Made by a program: the position numbers and the translations under genes. Shown piece by piece: positions 1 through 19,238 of a stretch of DNA of 64,000 bases. The stretch lies in assembly GCF_036324505.1 (NCBI RefSeq), contig NC_086357.1:22455293-22519292 (forward strand), given 5' to 3'. The number at the start of each line of letters is the position of its first letter. The first letter of the stretch is position 1. The DNA comes from Eleginops maclovinus (Eukaryota > Chordata > Actinopteri > Perciformes > Eleginopidae). The notes beneath the pieces were generated by a model. That model was not told where the DNA came from. It searched no databases and worked only from the letters and a program-made list of their open reading frames with translations.

Positions 1-3000
1 ATTTCTTAATGTTAACAGCAAACATTTGTTGCTGTTATCACACCAAAGTGTCCATCAGAAGGTCTCTTTTCAAGAGCCTTCAGATCTAACAATAAAACTC
101 TAGAAATCCAACATTAGATTGGTAGCTTAATGTCCAATGACTTCATCGCAAGCCATTTCTTCTCCTTTGGTATTTGTTGGACGTCTGTATATTTCTTAAT
201 ATACTGTACATTATTATTTCTATGGAGGGGTTGCATGGACTCTATGAGACCATTGAGTATTAACCACACTGCTCTGTACTCATGGAAACTCGCAGGCCTT
301 TCTGAGGTCTCCTGCCCGTCTCCCATACGCAGGATAAGGACATTTAACATTAGTGCAAACGTTTGCTCTCTCAGCTAAAGCACCATTTCCAGTGCTATCA
401 GGCTTTATATCCATAACCCCACCCAAGCACCCATTTCCCCAACCCTCCTGGCACAGCAACCCAAAACTATGACCCCCAACCCACACACACGCATACACAC
501 ACGCACAGCCATGTAAAATTGTTAGAAAAAAAAAGTAGCACAACACGTTATCTTAAGTGTAGACAGACAGAAATAAACTATACATCTTTAAACCTCTGAT
601 TCTACTGTCCACAAGGATACAAAGAGCGAGAGAAAGCAAACTCAAGTAAATATCTGTATGATTTCACACACATTTCTGCGTATGTATTCAAGAGGAGGGC
701 ATCAGTGTGTGGCTTAGCCAGGGAGATAAATTAGACATATCTCTAGTCTACAGTGGACTAAGACTGAGGGCTTTGGTTAATTAACAAAACGTATAAGACT
801 TTTGAGGTTCAGAGAAACCAATGTTTAAGATGGCTAACAGCTTCACCTTCACATCAAGACAAAGCTGGTTTACGCGGTCCATACCCAATCCTACATAAAG
901 ATCACATATATCTTGCACTGTCCGCCTATAGGAGTCAAACTGTGCATTAATGAACCCCATCTTAATCATAACGGAGAACCAAAATAGAAAGTAGGACTCT
1001 CAGGACCGGCCAACCACTGCCAATGACCAACAAGGGTAAACAAAGAGTTTTGCAAATCTGCACCAAGAGAGCCGTGATGTAAACAAGCAATTATCCATCG
1101 AGTAGTTTTAACAGTATGGTAGATTTGCTTCTGTGGTACCGTGCACCTATTATCACTGCGGTTCCTCGGAGAACACGTGTAGTTATGAGAGGAGCTGGTG
1201 AGCAGATGGGGCAGACGCAAAGTTTGTTTATCCAAGCTTGTCCCGAGACCCTCCGGCCTGCCAGCCAGCAACACATGCACAAAACAAAAATGCATGCCAA
1301 CACACACACACACGCAGTGCCCTTTCTTCTTCTCCTCTTTCTAGCCCCGTCCTTTACATTAAGACATAAAGACAACTTACTAGATTTCAGCAACAACTAA
1401 CTTCAAGTGGTATCAGTTACATGGATTCATTTAGTCTTTTCTTAAGGGTGGACAGAACAACTCTTTGAGAGCTCTGATCTCGTATATTTCTATTTTTTAT
1501 GGCAGCTTGTCGTCAAAACCTGATCAGAACCAGTGGAGGAGCTCGACCTCACCACCACGTACAGAAAAAAGGACTTATCTCTTTTGCAACTGGTTTGTTT
1601 CAGAGTACCCGTTTTGTTGACAATAGTGCCCTCCTCAGTAACAAAGTGCATTTATAACCTGCGTCTTTCCAATTAAGGTGCAAAGGGCCGATTGCTGAGC
1701 TGCAGCTCTACTGCAGATATTACAGGGCGGGGGCGGGGACCTTAAATCACATGAATTTTTTCTTCTTGACGTAAAGGCTCAATGTGCCAGTTTGGAAAAT
1801 AACATTGGATTCCGAGAACAAAAAACGCAGCTTAAGATATACTAAGACTAACAAATCCAGATGTATGGAGTCACTTACAATATTCAAACAGATATGTCAG
1901 CGCTGGTGTTTTCCGCTTCTCCACGGGATACCTGGACCCAGTGAGCTGAGTATCTGAGTGTGTGTGTGTGTGAACATGTGTGTGAGACAGAAAAAGTGCA
2001 TTGGGGCTGGCAGCTCAGGGTGCATGTTTGAACAGGCCGTGGCTGACTCACACAGTGATGATGTGGCCAGAGCGACCCCAGCTGCCACGCACACACATGT
2101 ACACAAACATACAACACACACTCCCACACTAAACTGCCCGCACCAGGCGTCCTCCCCACAGTAACACCAGGCTCTAATATAATAATATCCCCTTCAGGCT
2201 AGTTCGGGGGCATTAGAGGACTACAGAGGGAGAGAGAGGGAGAGAAAAGGCCTGATTTGATCCCCTCCCGCCTGGAAACGTGGCTGAGCTGGGGGAGATT
2301 ATTTTTTGGAATGCAACAGACATTGTGAGATCCCCCTCCCCTTCCCTTGTTCCCCTCCCCCATCATCCAGCTGCAGCTGAGCTCCTATTTGGCCTCCCAA
2401 CTTGGACAGGTATTTATTGCTCTCTTCATCATACAGGTTGCCTCACGGTTGTGTGGTCCCTCGGGCACATAGGATTGGAATAAGCATGATACATATACCT
2501 CCTCTCACACCAGCCCTCTTCCTTTAAATATACCTCTCTCTCTCTCTCTCTCGCTCTGTTGGATATCTTTAGTAAAGCTGTGCAAACATAGAAAAAAAGG
2601 TGCTCATCTATCTCTTCTTCGTACTCTTTGTCATTCTCTCGCTCGGGCTCCCTGCCATTCCTTTAACCTGCGGTTGGTTAAATGCTACCCGCGCCTTGTC
2701 ACACAAGGACAGAATCCGAAAAAAACTGCACAAAGTTAAGCACATTCATTCATCCGACCTCCACGTCCTTTGGGCAGAAACTATACAAGTCAAGTGTTTA
2801 AAGTTTAGGACAAATGGGTGATTTTTTTTATCAGACATTCATACAGGGTTTTTTTTCGTTCACCCACAAGCTTCACTCTGTGAGAAATATGACATCAAGC
2901 CTAAGAGGAAAAACCCGATTGGTACACCTCAGCATTAAGAGGGGACTAATGTCATATCACCACCTGCTGTATATACATGTATACAATTATAAAGTGTCAA

Positions 3001-3942
3001 GTACCCGAAGCAGTCAACAGAAAGGAAAAAACGACCCAACAAATTAAGACAAAATCAAAAGGGAAAACAGAAATGCTGAAATTGCAGGTTTGTGAGGGAT
3101 AAGAGGCAACGTAGTCAAGCCAACAGATACATTGACGATTGGTAGTGCTTTAAAAACACAAACCCTCCACCCCTCATTTTCCCTAGTCCTGCAATTGAAG
3201 AGCCCCCATTAAATTGGATTTGACTCAATGTGAATTTGTTTTTCAAAAACATAGATTCTTAAAACGCATTTTATAGAGTAAGTAACACTTCAATCAAACC
3301 CTGGTCTGATTCTTTCTGGAACATTTAAAGAGAGAAAACTGTTGCATCAAAATTGTGGTGAGCTTTCCTTGCATATGCCATATTGTGGCAATGTTGTTTC
3401 TATGGTAACTGTACATTTCACACCTGCAAAAGAATAGAAAAAGAGTTGTTTTCACTGGGAGGATTTGTCCTCGCTTCACCCGTACAGCAGCCAGAAGGTG
3501 CTTGATAGACACCTTGCTTAGAGCTTGAAGGCTGTGAGGACAAAACCAATAAAAATTGAAATCAACTGCATAGTTGCTCAGAGTTTCTTTTTAGCTATCA
3601 TACATTTGCCTAAGCACATATGCCAATGTACAAAAACCTTAATATTATAAAGAATGAAATGGCCCAGAAAGTGGACGTGATGGGTGCATGAATTGAAGCG
3701 TTCTTTGCTCTTTAACAGATAAACCGACTCAAGTGCTTGCAAGTCTATTCCATTTCCTAAAGTAAAAGGAGAAAGAAATATAAAGATTAGAATTTTTGTG
3801 ACACCCTGATTTGGTTTATAGAGGAATAGTTAGTTGTTTTTTTTTAAGTTTGCCTTTGCATGTTTTTTCTGCTCTCTGTTCACTGGCCTGTCTCACAGGC
3901 GGTGCAGAGTGACGGTGTCCAGCAGTGTCCTTGTGGTCCCTC
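1..3942 (-). other. zbtb7a: zbtb7a 3' UTR and downstream flank
   Basis: This stretch follows the zbtb7a stop codon on the minus strand, and no open reading frame in it looks like a protein family I know. The part next to the stop is presumably 3' UTR. It holds short GT and CT tracts (about 1957-1972 and 2530-2552), a G-rich tract near 1725-1740, and an RFX X-box-like motif at 3396-3409. Where the transcript ends cannot be seen from sequence alone. Confidence 0.5.
2413..2418 (-). terminator. possible zbtb7a polyadenylation signal
   Basis: TTTATT on the plus strand reads AATAAA on the minus strand, about 1.5 kb past the zbtb7a stop. A minus-strand G-rich stretch follows. This is one candidate only; a hexamer this short is common by chance. 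Confidence 0.25.
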
Positions 3943-8713
<4,771 letters not shown>

Positions 8714-8791
8714 TTTCCACCAGCCTGCCGCCGAGCCGCCTAGCACAGCCCCCACCCGTGTATCCGTCCTGCCGTCTGTCCGTCTCCCTGT
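8714..8791 (-). other. zbtb7a: zbtb7a 5' UTR part of first coding exon
   Basis: A minus-strand polypyrimidine tract ends in ctccgcag, a strong acceptor, 78 bases before the start codon. So the first coding exon begins in 5' UTR, and at least one non-coding exon must lie further upstream (higher coordinates). Confidence 0.7.
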
Positions 8792-9363
8792 CTGCGGAGA
8801 GAAGAGTTGGATAGAGGGATGGGATGGAGGGAGGAAGACACAGAGGAAATAACAAATCAGTTCATGACATTCTTCATAAAGAAACAGAGAGCAGTATTGA
8901 TTAATTGATTTACCAGTCAGAAATATACACAGGAATGCTCGAGAACCAGTAAGCACAAAACTTTGATAGAGGACAATTTTAAGTGAAGATTTTACTTCAA
9001 TTGTGATGTTTCCATCTATTTTACAGTTCAAACTTAGTTGTGCAAAATGAAAAATGTAGGCATATTTATATTTGGTAAACAGATGTTTAGGACAATGTCG
9101 ATTTAAACTATGAAACATGCAATCAGGGCAGCATTCATACCCTGCTGATCATCATAAAAAAACACTTGATTTGTACTCTACAGTATAACTAAAAAAAAGT
9201 CTTTCCACAATCACCAACTCTGGCTGCTCTCTGGAGCAACAGTCCCTTTGAAGCAGTCTCATTATGATTAGTCTGAACTGATCCGAGCAGGATTATCCTT
9301 AGTTTTGATGATATGTTTACATTTTCAAACTGTCAGCCCAATAACCAGTGATTGGGATCCTTA

Positions 9364-9365
<2 letters not shown>

Positions 9366-9426
<61 letters not shown>
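9366..9426. repeat. (GT)n microsatellite
   Basis: About 30 GT units in the non-coding interval upstream of the zbtb7a coding exons. Confidence 0.95.
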
Positions 9427-9429
<3 letters not shown>

Positions 9430-12400
9430 TGTTCTGCAGCGCTGATACTCGGCAACTATTGTTAAGACCATAGCTCACATATAGTTTTGTTATTCTGGAC
9501 TTACGATCCTACAGATGTAACACCCCCTGCTCATAAGTAATATTGTATAGATCTAAAGAGGGCCTGTCTCATAACACATACAAAGAATGAGGAACCAAAT
9601 GAGGTGACGATACAAAAGGAGTCCCACAGTAAGAAACAAGAGGATACAAAGGTAGTAGTATACATGTCTTGCATATACAGTCCATCTTTCACTAGAGATT
9701 AGTGCACAGTGCACAACGTACAGACAAAATGCAAACAAACACACTCTGAAGAAGCCGGGTCACATCAGGTTGTGTGCCAATTACTATTGTTACAAGCTCT
9801 AAAACAAGTTTGGTAATGAGCATGTTGATGGAGGTCATGTCAAAACAAAATGCCACAACTGAGAAAAAGGAGAGACCACAAAAAGATTAAATACGTCAAT
9901 CTTTAAAATCAAGGCAACAACTGCAATAGATGAGACACAGCTATAACCTGCCACGCAGCATACCAGTCTACATATAGGTGGTTGATGGATAATTAGTGTG
10001 CAAGGTCATATGACCCATTTACATTTGGTAGAGTGTTTTGCTTCGCTCTATGCTATTATGGCATGCTAATGACCTTCAACCAGGTGAACTGCGTACTGAC
10101 TTTGTTACTAAATTATAAAATAATCCTCCCAAACATGCCATGTTTACTCATAAGTATCTTGCCAATAGAGAAACTTCTTGGCTGATTTTCACATCAACGC
10201 GTTGACACAGTTATATTAAAATATTCGTCTTTATTCCTTAGCCTTATAAAAACATTTCCCCATGATGTGTTTGTTATACTCAAAAAAACTGATTAAGCTT
10301 TTAAAAACTAATTTTATGCCTAACGAGTTCCTGACCTAAAACTGAACTTCACAGTGAGAGGTTGCCAGATATCTTGAACACTGTACTTAGTCTTTTTTGG
10401 AAGAAATATCTCACGCAATATAGTATCAAAAAACAGTCCTTTCAAACACTCCCATTCACATGACTCAAGAGTCTTGACCAAGTGTCCCAGATCACTGGAT
10501 CAAAGCCATACAGTAAAACCACAGTGCCACATTACCACTGCTTAAAACTGGTTTTAAAGCAAATGTTATGGTACAACAGGAGTTTCCAGGTTAACTACAT
10601 CGTGGGACAATATGTAAAATATGTTTCTGGTGGCACTGAATAAATAGTAGCTCACAATAACTTTCAATGCATCTGACCAGGCATTTTGCTTGATAAAAAA
10701 CCTAGCTGTGGTTGAACTGTCACTCAGTAAGGAACTAACACTCAGTTAGGAACTGAGTGAGTGACCTGGAAGCATTTAGGGTTGCAGCCATGACAAGATC
10801 TTGAATAATCTAAAAGCTAACAACAGGGGCTTCAAGTCTTCGTTTCTATATGCTTTAGCATAGTGTAGACCATCCTATACAAAAAGAGAAAGACGACGCA
10901 CAATTCGGCCGTCCATGACATCCGCTTTTGCTGTTTAATTGTGCACATGTATACATTTGAAAAACATCCTTTCGTAGAATTGTGATTCAGTTTTGGACTT
11001 AAATTGTACTCTTTTATATGCATTTTATATTTAAGATGATTTGATAAATTTCCCTTCATGTCTTTCATGGATATTTTCAAGTCTCCATCAAGAAAGACTG
11101 TACAGTTTTTTATGACTCGACCACAGCCCATGAGTGTTTGAATGACTAGTTGGATATGTTTATGTACTATTTATATGTTTGCTTCCTTGTTTATATCCCT
11201 TAATCTACGGGTGTGTGTGCAAGAAACCAAGTGAGAAGTTGTGGAGGACAGACAGGCAGAGGACAGTGGGGATCAGAGTGCATGCTGGGAGATGGACTGT
11301 GCAGCTTGTTCATTCAGTGTCAGTCGAAAGCTGGGGAGGTTAGCGAGGGAGGTGGAGGAAAAGAGAGGAGGGGGGGCGCTGCCAGAGCAGACCCTGTGGA
11401 AAAACTCCACAAGAGGAGGAAGAGGACACGCAACAAGCTGCGAGGCAACCGTATTAAAAAGGGAGGTTGTCAATCCGGTCTGAGCTGGTTACCCCACCCT
11501 GTACTGTGTGCCAAGTTTCAGGAAAGGCTGTCCCCTCGCTCACGTGTGGGGGGAGATTAAAATGATCGACTGAAGCCTGCGCAGTGGGAAGGGGGTTTCA
11601 GCCAAACAAGCCATCCTCGATTTCTCTATTAACACAGTCACACATGCAAATACTGGAACATCAGGGAGACATCAATAACGGCCAAAACACACACGCACAT
11701 AAGCGGACATATAGGACACCCACCCCAGCTAACCCCCCCTCACCACCTCTCCATCTGCCAGGGAGACCCAGCAAGGGGGGGGTGCATTGAGTGTGTTGCT
11801 CTCTGTAAAAGCGAACCATTCAAATGGCATTCCTTCAGATCAGCCCTCCTGGTATGTCTGTACGTTACACCCCACTATCAAACCTGCCTAACCTGGATGC
11901 CTCTCCCCTCTCCCATGTTCACCCTGCGTTTCGATTTCTTCCTCCACACCTTCAGATCTGGCGACAAGTCAGCTATGTCTGCCCACGAGTGACTGTAACG
12001 TGAAGCCAGAGGCGGAAGACGTTTGTTCAAACTTATTATGATCCTCCAAATAGGTCCTCTTATGATTTCATTTCAGCAAAACATAAGGATAAAAATTAAG
12101 TTTGTATTTAAAAAATATTGAGTATTGCTTGTGTGATTAAGGGTGACCTGTTAATGTACACCTGCCTTAACTAAAGTAAGTTTAGATAGGCACTCACCAC
12201 AAAGCATCTGCTAACACTGCTAATGTCCCCAGAGCGCAGATGAAAACGGACTGTCATGAGCACATTTTATTATCCAAGTGCTCATCTGAATATACAGAGA
12301 GGAGGGAGGCGAGGGCGAAGACAAAGAGAGATGGCACAGGAGGGAGAGAGGAAGAGAGAGCAGAGTGAGAGTGAGATGGAAGAAAGAGCAAGACAAAGGG

Positions 12401-12612
12401 CAATCGCAAGGCTACTGGTCACGTCCTTCACAGAGGAAATAGATCTCTGTGAGCCCATGTAGACCCGAGCTACCGCGTTCCTCTAACACAGACACACTGC
12501 ACCTGCATTAGACCTGGCTTTGCTACAAGCTTGTGTAGCGCGTTATCCCCGTACATATAGCTGACCCCGGGTCACGGCTTTGTGGGGTAAAGACGCTGAG
12601 CTGAGAGGAGAT

Positions 12613-12750
<138 letters not shown>

Positions 12751-15700
12751 TGCACAAATGCAATGTAGTGCCAACAGAGCAGGGAGGGAGTACTCTGCAT
12801 GCAAGAGCTACCTGTCCCCGAATAACCCAGCAAAGAGAACTAAGAAAGAGGAAACACAGAGCAACAAACCTGATCTGGACACCTCCTCATGGCTTGAAAC
12901 ATTCCTTATCATTAATTCATGCCTGTGGGTGACAAGGCCCGCAACCCAGCACAAAGCAGCGCCGCAGCTGTCTGTGTACCTGGTGTTCCACTTCCAGGGA
13001 AGGCCCTCTCTCAATGCCCAGTCAGAGAGCAACCAGGCCTGCTTTGCAAGTCAAACAACTGCTTAAACAGAAGACCAACCCATCCCATCACTGCCTCTTC
13101 TCCTCCATGTCATCCGTAACGCCCTTATCCCCGTTCTCGTGTATCTACACAAAGCAAGGACAGATATCAAAATTACACTTCAGGAACGAAACAACCCACA
13201 ACGGTCTCCTGTAAAGCAGTTTCCTTTTAGCTGTTGCTTCAGATGACTGTGCTGTGTGTGTTCTTACTAGGCATGCTAGGCAGTCACACCCACTTTGCTT
13301 GTCATTCACCGAACAACACGTTGACATGAGGCCATGTTTGCAGTAGTTGAAAGTGAGTTTTTTTTCATGCGTAATATGTATGATCTAAGGACTGCAGAAT
13401 TTCCACTCCGAAAGTATCTCTGTCTTTGGCTGACACATACCAGTCATTCCTAAATACAAAGGAACAAACTGTTAACCCTGTGCAACCTCAGATGTTTCTA
13501 AGATAGACAACTAAGTAAATACCTAAGCCTAATGGCATCTCTTACGTTTTTTTCGACCTCATGAAAAACACAAACCCCACAGTTACAACCAAACTACCAA
13601 CAAATAAACATCAATTATTCCAATGGGTACTGAACTTAATGTTTGTATTTTACAGAAACGATTGTTTTACCGTGGGTATATGTTTAAGCAAATATCCTCG
13701 CGTAGGTTTCCTTTTATTCAAACGTTCAGTTTCAAAAACTCTGGCATGCAAACAGGGATTGGCTGATAAAAAATAATTCACAGTTCAAAACTACTCAGCA
13801 ATCAAACTTCAAGCAAGGGCAATCAGAGCTAAACTAACTGAATCATTGATCCCATAAATGTTAATGGAGTACAGGTTGTGCCACCTTTCAGTAACTGAGC
13901 AGTTGTTCCTTTTATAACACCTCGTGAAGTGTTACTAGCTTTTACAAGACAATCATTTTGAGGTTACTCCACATTTTACTCCAGGGAGGACTTCATGCAT
14001 GCAAGTGTAAGTATTAAGAGCAGCAAGTGCAAAATAAATAATTGAAAACATCTGAAATCTGGTTATTAAACAAGTTGAAGAATTGTCTTTGCCCTTTGTC
14101 TATGCCTCCATGAACTTTTCTTTATGGTTTGACTTTCTTCCCCTGTCCTCATACGACCAACTTTCTCAGCTCTATGGCAACAAACCTGTCTAGCCCGTCC
14201 TGCTGCAAGGGAATCACTTCAGTCAGATCAAGTGGGTTCAAGGTCGGACCAACATAATACAAGATAATCGGAGTGGGGAGGGGGTGGCAGTTACTTGGAA
14301 GAGTAGGTTTTGAGCAAGTGCCACAGCCAAGTGACTCATTGCTGCCGGTAGTCGAAGGAAACCTGATTGGTCATTTTGGGAGCGAAGCAGGAAGAGGGCA
14401 AGTGACTGATAAAACTGCATAGGCTGCTCTCGGCCTGATGCTTTTACTAGAAACTAGCAAGGAAGTAAAGCCAATACAGAGACACAAAGCCATGAAAAGG
14501 TAGTGGGCGAGGCAGGGCGTAAAACTCTAAAGCTTAATCATAACTCCTGGGCGCATGGTGCCTAGGAATCCGGCTCAGATGTCAATGATAAACCCAGAGA
14601 GATCTAATTCAGTTACCTGGTGTAACCTGCTTCAATAAGAGGGAAGGTAACCACCCACAAGTTGGGCAAAGTATAATGTAAGGAAGCAGGCAGGGGTTTT
14701 ATGATGTTATAAAGGTCTATGTTTGCCTTGCCAGATAGCAAGGGGACTGGAAAAGTGAAAAGTGTATGTGCTGGTAATCACTCGTGCAAACTCTCACACT
14801 GTTGTAAACGTGTCTGTTTTTTGTTTTCCTAATTGTTTGTATTAGTTGGATCAACTGTATTGCCATAGGCTGGGAAAAAAGACTGTTGATTAAATACAAC
14901 AGTGTGAATTACCTCTTTTATACATTAGACTTAACATTTTAGAATAGTTTTTGACACAACAGAGAAATGAGATGATAATATTATTATTAATGTAATCAGT
15001 TCAATGCCACTCCACTGAAATGCACATCATGAAAAATGACAGGGCCGTTGAGTATAGTGCTATCAGCAAAAATGAATGATTGTATGTACAGCATCTAATA
15101 AATGAGTTGTATAGCCCTTTAAAGGTTTTGGGATTTTTGGGGGGTTTACTACACAACCAAATCATTCGATAATACATTTCATAACTTTTGTTTTGGATAA
15201 GTTAAGATTAATATATCAATATAAACACAGCTATACTACTTTAACTACACTTTTTAATTTCATGCCAGTCAAATATTGTCTTTTGGACGATGTTTCAACG
15301 TGAAGTTATGACTCCTATAGCACATGTCTTGGGACAGTAGGCTTTCACAAGCTGCAGTGTCAGAAAACCACATCCAGGGTCTGAGTTCCTTTAAGCTTGT
15401 GTAACATGCTCTGACACTGCCATGCTGCCAACCAGGAAGTGGAACAAAATCTAACACATGGCTTCAGACGGCACTAACAGCCTTGTCCTGCAGAACTCCA
15501 GCGGGGTTGTTGAGTCCGCAGGCCCAACATGCCCTGGATGCACCACTTTGTGCATGCGCAGCCCAACTGGGAAAAGAGGACTTCCTGTGAGTCTGTGACA
15601 GGCGTGTAACAGATCCTGCTCTGTTATCAGATGACCAGCTCTCGGCTTGCTCGCTCTCTCTGTCCCTACTGTCTGACCCGCTCTCTCTCTCTTCCTCTCA

Positions 15701-18385
15701 TCTGTCGCTCTCATTTCATCATTGCTCCATCTCTGTCTCAGACTCTGCACTGCACAGCACCCACCACATCGTCCACTTCCCCTTTCCTTTGCTGAGAGGG
15801 CAACACATCTTAGACCCACCCTCCTGTGCCTTGCTAACCGTCCGTCCAATGCAACCCACCCATCTATTCTCCTGTTTCATCCCAAACCAATTCACTAAAT
15901 CAACATGCAGACCAGTGTCAAATTGGTCACATATCCGCTTCCTGATCAGCTGGCCTTTCTGCTTGATTAGAACAAGATCTGGTACATGTGCACTACTGTG
16001 TTTAATGTCAATATAACAATCAATTATACTTACTATACTTACTCCTGTTTTGACAGTATAGTAAAAATGGAAAAACCTTCTATTAACATATCAACAAAAG
16101 AAATGATCTCAATTTATGAAAGTGTAAGTCTAGTTTCATCCCCACCCTGAACAACATGCCTCTTCCTCTCCCACTAATTTGATCAGGTTGTGTTGGCCTC
16201 TCCATAATAAATGTCCCAGAAGAGAACAGAAGAAGCCCCTTTACTCCCCCTAGACTTCAGCACAACAACAGAAAAACAACAGAGAAGGGTCTGTCTGTCT
16301 GCCTCGCCGGGCTGGAAGCTGTGGTATACTGAGCAGCTGACCAGGGGAACCAAACATTAAGGGGGAAGTGAAGCTGCATTCACCGAGCAGGAGGCAGATG
16401 AAAGTTTACAAACTGTTTTAACTTAAATGAGTATGGATAGAACAGCGGCCAACATATGATGTTGTTTGGAATGAAGTTCAAAACAACTCTAGTTTTAATA
16501 CCATCATATGGGTCACAATACATCATTTTACCACATGAATAAACATTGAACAAATTTAATTACTGTTACATGTAGTGCATTGTATACAGCCAACATTTCA
16601 CTGTAAAATAAAGCCCCAAACTGCCACGGCGACATCACGCAACCTGTCTTCTCAGTCTGTCTGAACCTGCTCGTTTCAGGCCATAGTGGTGTAGGCACAA
16701 ACATACAGGAATATCAAACTGTATTCAGCCTCACCGCCAAATTGATGGGTGGTGTCTTGGACCTGCCCACAGCCACTGAAGTCCCCTGCAATTCCCCTGG
16801 AGTCTATTGTTGGTAACACAGACGCACACGCATGCGTGCAATGCATGCACATTAGCACACACCCTCACACACACAAAAACACATATGGCGTCCTAGTTTA
16901 ACCTCTTGCTGGAATTTACTTGAATGAACATAGTTTTCTTCCATAGTAGTATCTAGGGAGAAGTGTAGAGTAGCATCTGTAAAACATTTACTGTAAGTAA
17001 TTTAATCTGGGACATTGAACTGAATAAAAAATGCCATCAACCTTGCCTGCTGCCTGCTTCTTAGAAGCATTCCAAACACTTTCCCAGCACTTGGGCGTCT
17101 TCATGTACCATGCTCTTCTTGTACCCTCTCCGCGCCCACACGTTTAGAAAACGGGTTCAACAAGTATGCAAAGCCAAAAAATAGGCATCTGGTTATCGAG
17201 CAAAGACATTCAGGGTTACTGTGAAGTTTTTAAACCATGAGCCACAAGATAACAGGACATGACAGGCGAGATTAGAATCAACAAGATGTTGGGAAGGAGG
17301 GGGGTGAGTAGACTGGGAAAAAACTGTCATGAGATTGACCATGGTGTAAGTGGCTGGGAAAAATTGAAATCAATCATCAAGTTGTCCAGCATAGTTCCCA
17401 AAGTTACTAAAGTTTAGGATTTATATAATAACCTTGCATGGATTTGGCTAGGTGAGTTCAGTGAAAGTCAGTTGTCGCAAAATGTGTCACATATTCTTCC
17501 CTTCAATAAGAAGAGGTGTCACTTACTTTGGTTTCTCAAAAGATTATTACACAACACGCACCTGTGCTATGTCAGTAATAAACACGTGATGCAGTGGTTT
17601 TGATGGAATTGCTCTACCACCACAAGCCGTACAGGATGCGCAACTGTCAATGTGGATCTTCTAACAGATAAAAGCAACAATGCCATTTAATCACAACAGT
17701 AGACACATAGGCTATACGAATATGCTGCTTTAACAGGATGGAAACAACACTTATAGGCACAATGAATACCCCTAATTAGGAAGTCATTCTGAGGTGGATG
17801 AAAACTTGACTACAAAAACTATTTCTCTGAGCACTGAGCACTTACACTCAGCACTGACCTATTTGCCGATCCCTCCTTTATCTGCAAGTGGGTCAAGAAC
17901 TCTGAACTCTATCAAGCCCCATCTCTCTCACTTCACACACAACACGCTATGGTATTTATTTCCTCTGCTCACTTCTCTTCTCCTTTCAGTCACAGTCTGA
18001 AGACAGTGTGTGTGCATGTGGATGTTTCTGGAGTGCTTACCAAATAGGCATAAAATGTTTCCAGGGTCCTATCTGCCTCCCCTGCCTGCTGGCCAGCACT
18101 GCTGCCTCCGTCTCTGGGCAGGGCTGGAGCTTTACCAGACAGGAAACTTGCAAGTGGCCCTAGTCATACAGACAAGCCCTTGCCTGATCCTACACTAACA
18201 GACACCTAACCACCCCCCCGCCCCAAAAGCACCACCACCACCACTTCAGCCCCCCTTCCTTTTCAGCCCACAACTCGGCTCTTCTGCATCCCTTGCTCTC
18301 ATTGGCTTGACAGCTGCTCACTCACCACACCTCCTTGTCGGGATAGGCTGGCAGCTGTTCCCTTTCCTGGATGGCCATGGGCAAA

Positions 18386-18462
18386 GCACTCTGGGATATA
18401 GTGTTCTGAAACCTTATTCGACCTGCTTTACAGCCCCTGCTGCGGACTACGAGTCCCAGCAC
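18386..18462. promoter_or_regulatory. Inverted pair of ZNF143/THAP11-like sites
   Basis: GCACTCTGGGATATAGT at 18386-18402 resembles the reverse form of the ZNF143/THAP11 motif (GCAKTCTGGGAANTGTAGT). ACTACGAGTCCCAGCACT, from 18446, resembles its forward form (ACTACAANTCCCAGCATGC). Two near matches in opposite orientation about 45 bp apart is unlikely by chance and is typical of vertebrate promoters. They lie 0.8 kb from a candidate zbtb7a 5' UTR exon. The motif consensus is from memory. Confidence 0.45.
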
Positions 18463-19238
18463 TCTCTGCCCCCACCACCCCCACTATCTCCAAGCCTGCT
18501 CTAACGTAAGCACTCAGGGCTGAATTATACACTACAGTATGTTGCTAGCAGGCTGCCAGGTATTAAAGTACAGACCAGCCATCAAACGGGGCTGAGCTTC
18601 GTATGAAAAAAAAAAGAAAATTCAACTGTCAAAGCAGCAACAACAGAGGTGGATTCCTTTATTGACTCACACTCTAGTGACATTTCAAAACTCCTGACCT
18701 AAATTATGACTTATTCCTATTACAAACAGCCTAATGGCACTACAACATGCCCTGCGCACACAGCACACAACTTGTCCCGCACTGAGCATTTCAATCGCTG
18801 CTGTCCCGAAAAGTTGTTGTGATGGCTTATACCTTGTCCAATACAATTATTTTTGGTTCCTCCTAACCCTCGTCCAGTACCCCCCACCTCCTCTCTCGAG
18901 CCCCCATCCCCCCCTTCCCCCTCCTCCTCCTCTAAGTGCTTCCACCTGCCTGAAAAGTTAATGCCTTGAACACATCCTATAAACTTTATCTGAAGATTCC
19001 CACAGAGGTAAAAAGCAGTACAGAGGAAGTACTTTAACAGGATTTAAAAAAAGAGGAACCTTGACTAGGGACTACTGCTGCGACCCACCTCTCCTCTCCG
19101 GCCAACCCCCCCACCCTGCTCTCCTTTCTGTCCCCCTCCCTCATTCTTCCCTCTCTCCTCTCCTCCTCTGCCCTGCTCCCCCCTGGTCGCCAGGCCCGGG
19201 GCAGTCAGCACAGGGATGGCAGGGTGTCTTTAGCTCAC

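Noticed and set aside
8714..9118. N-terminal extension of the zbtb7a BTB frame, upstream of the chosen Met
   Set aside because: A strong acceptor at 8791 shows that the sequence above it is intron, and the extension is unlike any ZBTB protein.
11213..11560. 115-aa plus-strand frame, Gly/Arg/Lys-rich
   Set aside because: Purine-rich DNA is readily open by chance. No domain, start context or splice evidence was seen.
15451..15849. 132-aa minus-strand frame rich in Arg
   Set aside because: It lies in a pyrimidine-biased stretch (plus strand) that leaves several frames open; no homology is recognisable.
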